Shown here: piece by piece, positions 5,486 through 6,478 of the stretch
Numbering within the stretch: the stretch's first letter is position 1
How the letters are laid out: every line of letters begins with the position of its first letter
Assembly (NCBI GenBank): GCA_002509325.1
Contig: DADO01000172.1
Coordinates: 1 to 6,478 of the forward strand
Direction: 5' to 3'
DNA: 6,478 nucleotides
Source of the DNA: Methanosarcina sp. UBA402
GTDB lineage: Archaea; Halobacteriota; Methanosarcinia; Methanosarcinales; Methanosarcinaceae
Notes under the pieces: generated by a model
What the model was told of the DNA's origin: nothing
What the model saw: only the letters and a program-made list of their open reading frames with translations
The model's database searches: none
Program-made: the position numbers and the translations under genes

Positions 5486-6129
5486 GTGGATTCGTCTTCC
5501 TGCAGAAGTTCGGAAAAGAGCAGGGGACAGCACGGAATCTGTTCGATGTTTACCATAATCATATTGATATAGAAAGGCCCTCCACGTTTAGTCTGTATAG
5601 GTGAGGGATCTACGAATTCCCAGATGTCAACCGGGTGTTTGAGATAAAAGGTCTCAAGCTCCGGGCTGTTTAAATGCATTCTGGAAGGAAAACCTATGGC
5701 ATGGATTTTGGATTTTAAAAGAGACTCAGCGCCCGCGTCCAGCAGAAATACAAAAAAGAAGTATTGCCCACGTGGCAGATCAATCATGAATTTGACATCC
5801 GTACGGAGCTCAGATAATAAAAGGTTCTGCGTTCCTTTCCTGTACACCATAAAAAGCAGCATTTTATCTTTAAAAAGAAGCTCCTGAACCGTGTCTGGCA
5901 GGAAAAGATCCCCAAAAACCAGCTCAAACTGCTCATAACTCGGAGCCGTAAAATCATTTCTGACAAACAATATACCATCCTCGCTCAATAACGAATAGCC
6001 CAGATTACCCTGGAAATCAATTATTGGATATTCCCCTTTAGAGATTTCTCTCCAGAACCCATCAAGAGCTTCATCATCCATCCGGGATAACAAATGCACA
6101 CAGGTTCCGACAGCAATATCTTTCAGCAC
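5473..6129 (-). CDS. Hypothetical protein, 218 residues, function unknown
   Basis: I do not recognise this protein. It starts at a GTG (6127-6129), preceded by GGGGG on the minus strand (6134-6138) with 4 bases of spacing. No other nearby start is better supported. The sequence is mixed alpha/beta in character, with acidic, aromatic-rich segments such as YEQFELVFGDLFLPDTVQ (65-82). A hydrophobic strand, YFFFVFLLDAG (123-133), is too short and too closely flanked by charges to be a membrane span. No signal peptide, zinc-binding cluster or catalytic motif stands out; two adjacent cysteines (200-201) sit near the C-terminus. The last residues, STPPL, are encoded by the third 14-bp repeat. A broken cupin gene follows on the same strand, so the pair may once have formed a transcription unit. 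The spacer upstream contains palindromic TATA boxes at 6228-6252. Confidence 0.72.
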   Translation of the reverse strand: MLKDIAVGTCVHLLSRMDDEALDGFWREISKGEYPIIDFQGNLGYSLLSEDGILFVRNDFTAPSYEQFELVFGDLFLPDTVQELLFKDKMLLFMVYRKGTQNLLLSELRTDVKFMIDLPRGQYFFFVFLLDAGAESLLKSKIHAIGFPSRMHLNSPELETFYLKHPVDIWEFVDPSPIQTKRGGPFYINMIMVNIEQIPCCPLLFSELLQEDESTPPL

Positions 6130-6227
6130 TAAACCCCCTAGTATGCAAGAAATCGCTTTCGATCAAAGAAATACAGGCAAAAAAACCTGCTGACTAAAAC
6201 TAAAGTCTCAAATTGTTATTTCCAGAG

Positions 6228-6252
6228 TTTATATATAAAGGGTATTATATAA
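6228..6252. promoter_or_regulatory. Two palindromic TATA boxes
   Basis: TTTATATATAAA (6228-6239) and TTATATAA (6245-6252) are both perfect palindromes, so their direction is ambiguous. For the minus-strand 218-residue gene, the first box predicts a start near 6208 and a leader of about 80 bases. On the plus strand, purine-rich sequence precedes the first box (CAGAG, 6223-6227), so a divergent transcript toward the right edge is equally possible. Confidence 0.45.
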
Positions 6253-6258
6253 ATGCAT

Positions 6259-6300
6259 AACCTGCAGAAAAAAACCTGAAATTCTGAACCTGACAGTTGA
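6259..6300 (+). repeat. Three AACCTG motifs at exact 14-bp spacing
   Basis: AACCTG occurs at 6259-6264, 6273-6278 and 6287-6292, each 14 bp from the next. A fourth copy lies at 6184-6189 on the other side of the TATA boxes. The motif recurs but the sequence between copies does not, which suits binding sites better than a simple tandem duplication. Confidence 0.4.
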
Positions 6301-6478
6301 TGTTTCAAAAATAAGAATATAACCTTAGTTTGACAGAAGCATACATTTGAGAAAGTTTAAATGGGCTTCATACTGCTGTTTTCTTTATACAATTCAAAGT
6401 TCTATTGGGTATCTTATGATTTTTGACAGTTTTCGTTTTCTTATATGTGTGATGTCTATATAATGCGTTTTTTATAGG

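Larger units (their letters stand above)
6130..6478. other. Spacer without a supported gene
   Basis: No convincing reading frame lies here; the best ATG-started frame on the plus strand (6361) has fewer than 20 codons. The region holds the Shine-Dalgarno site of the 218-residue gene, a small dyad CAGG/CCTG (6174-6189) in its probable leader, the two TATA boxes and the AACCTG array. TATATAAT at 6457-6464 could serve a gene beyond the right edge. Confidence 0.6.

Noticed and set aside
1..6478. A new multi-gene defence, secretion or metabolic system
   Set aside because: The intact genes are two conserved single genes, one surface protein and one unknown protein, on alternating strands, with broken genes between. 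No conserved operon or partner domains are visible.

Overview
The window looks like a chromosomal segment of a methanogenic archaeon, most likely Methanosarcina or a close relative. Four things point there: a DUF2117-type protein (a family I know from methanogens), a UPF0173-type metallo-beta-lactamase-fold hydrolase, Shine-Dalgarno sites of the GAGG/GGTG type, and archaeal TATA boxes in long A+T-rich spacers. I could run no searches, so the genus is an inference.

Layout from left to right. Positions 1-343 are an A+T-rich spacer ending in a TATA-like box. Positions 344/356-2131 (+) encode a secreted or surface protein with 17 N-glycosylation sequons; its apparent ATG is badly placed against the Shine-Dalgarno site, and an ATA 12 bases upstream is better placed. 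Positions 2132-2387 hold a GC-rich structured island with a possible coding relic on the minus strand. Positions 2388-3080 (-) encode the UPF0173 metal-dependent hydrolase. Positions 3121-3360 are a minisatellite of sixteen 15-bp units between two divergent genes. Positions 3524-4726 (+) encode the DUF2117 protein. Positions 4720-5381 are a decay zone: a plus-strand coding relic broken by an internal TAA, facing a minus-strand cupin gene broken by two frameshifts. Positions 5473-6129 (-) encode a 218-residue protein of unknown function with a 14-bp triplicate repeat across its stop codon. Positions 6130-6478 are a spacer with two palindromic TATA boxes and a phased AACCTG array.

The hydrolase and the DUF2117 gene are divergent and appear to be intact core genes. 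The cupin lies 91 bp behind the 218-residue gene on the same strand and may once have been co-transcribed with it. No pathway linking the genes can be read from this window. I see no CRISPR array, rRNA, tRNA, intact insertion sequence or defence system, and no convincing new multi-gene system. The points most worth a second look are the minisatellite as a possible 5' leader, the displaced start codon of the surface protein, the unusual GC-rich element at 2218-2344, and the cluster of broken genes.
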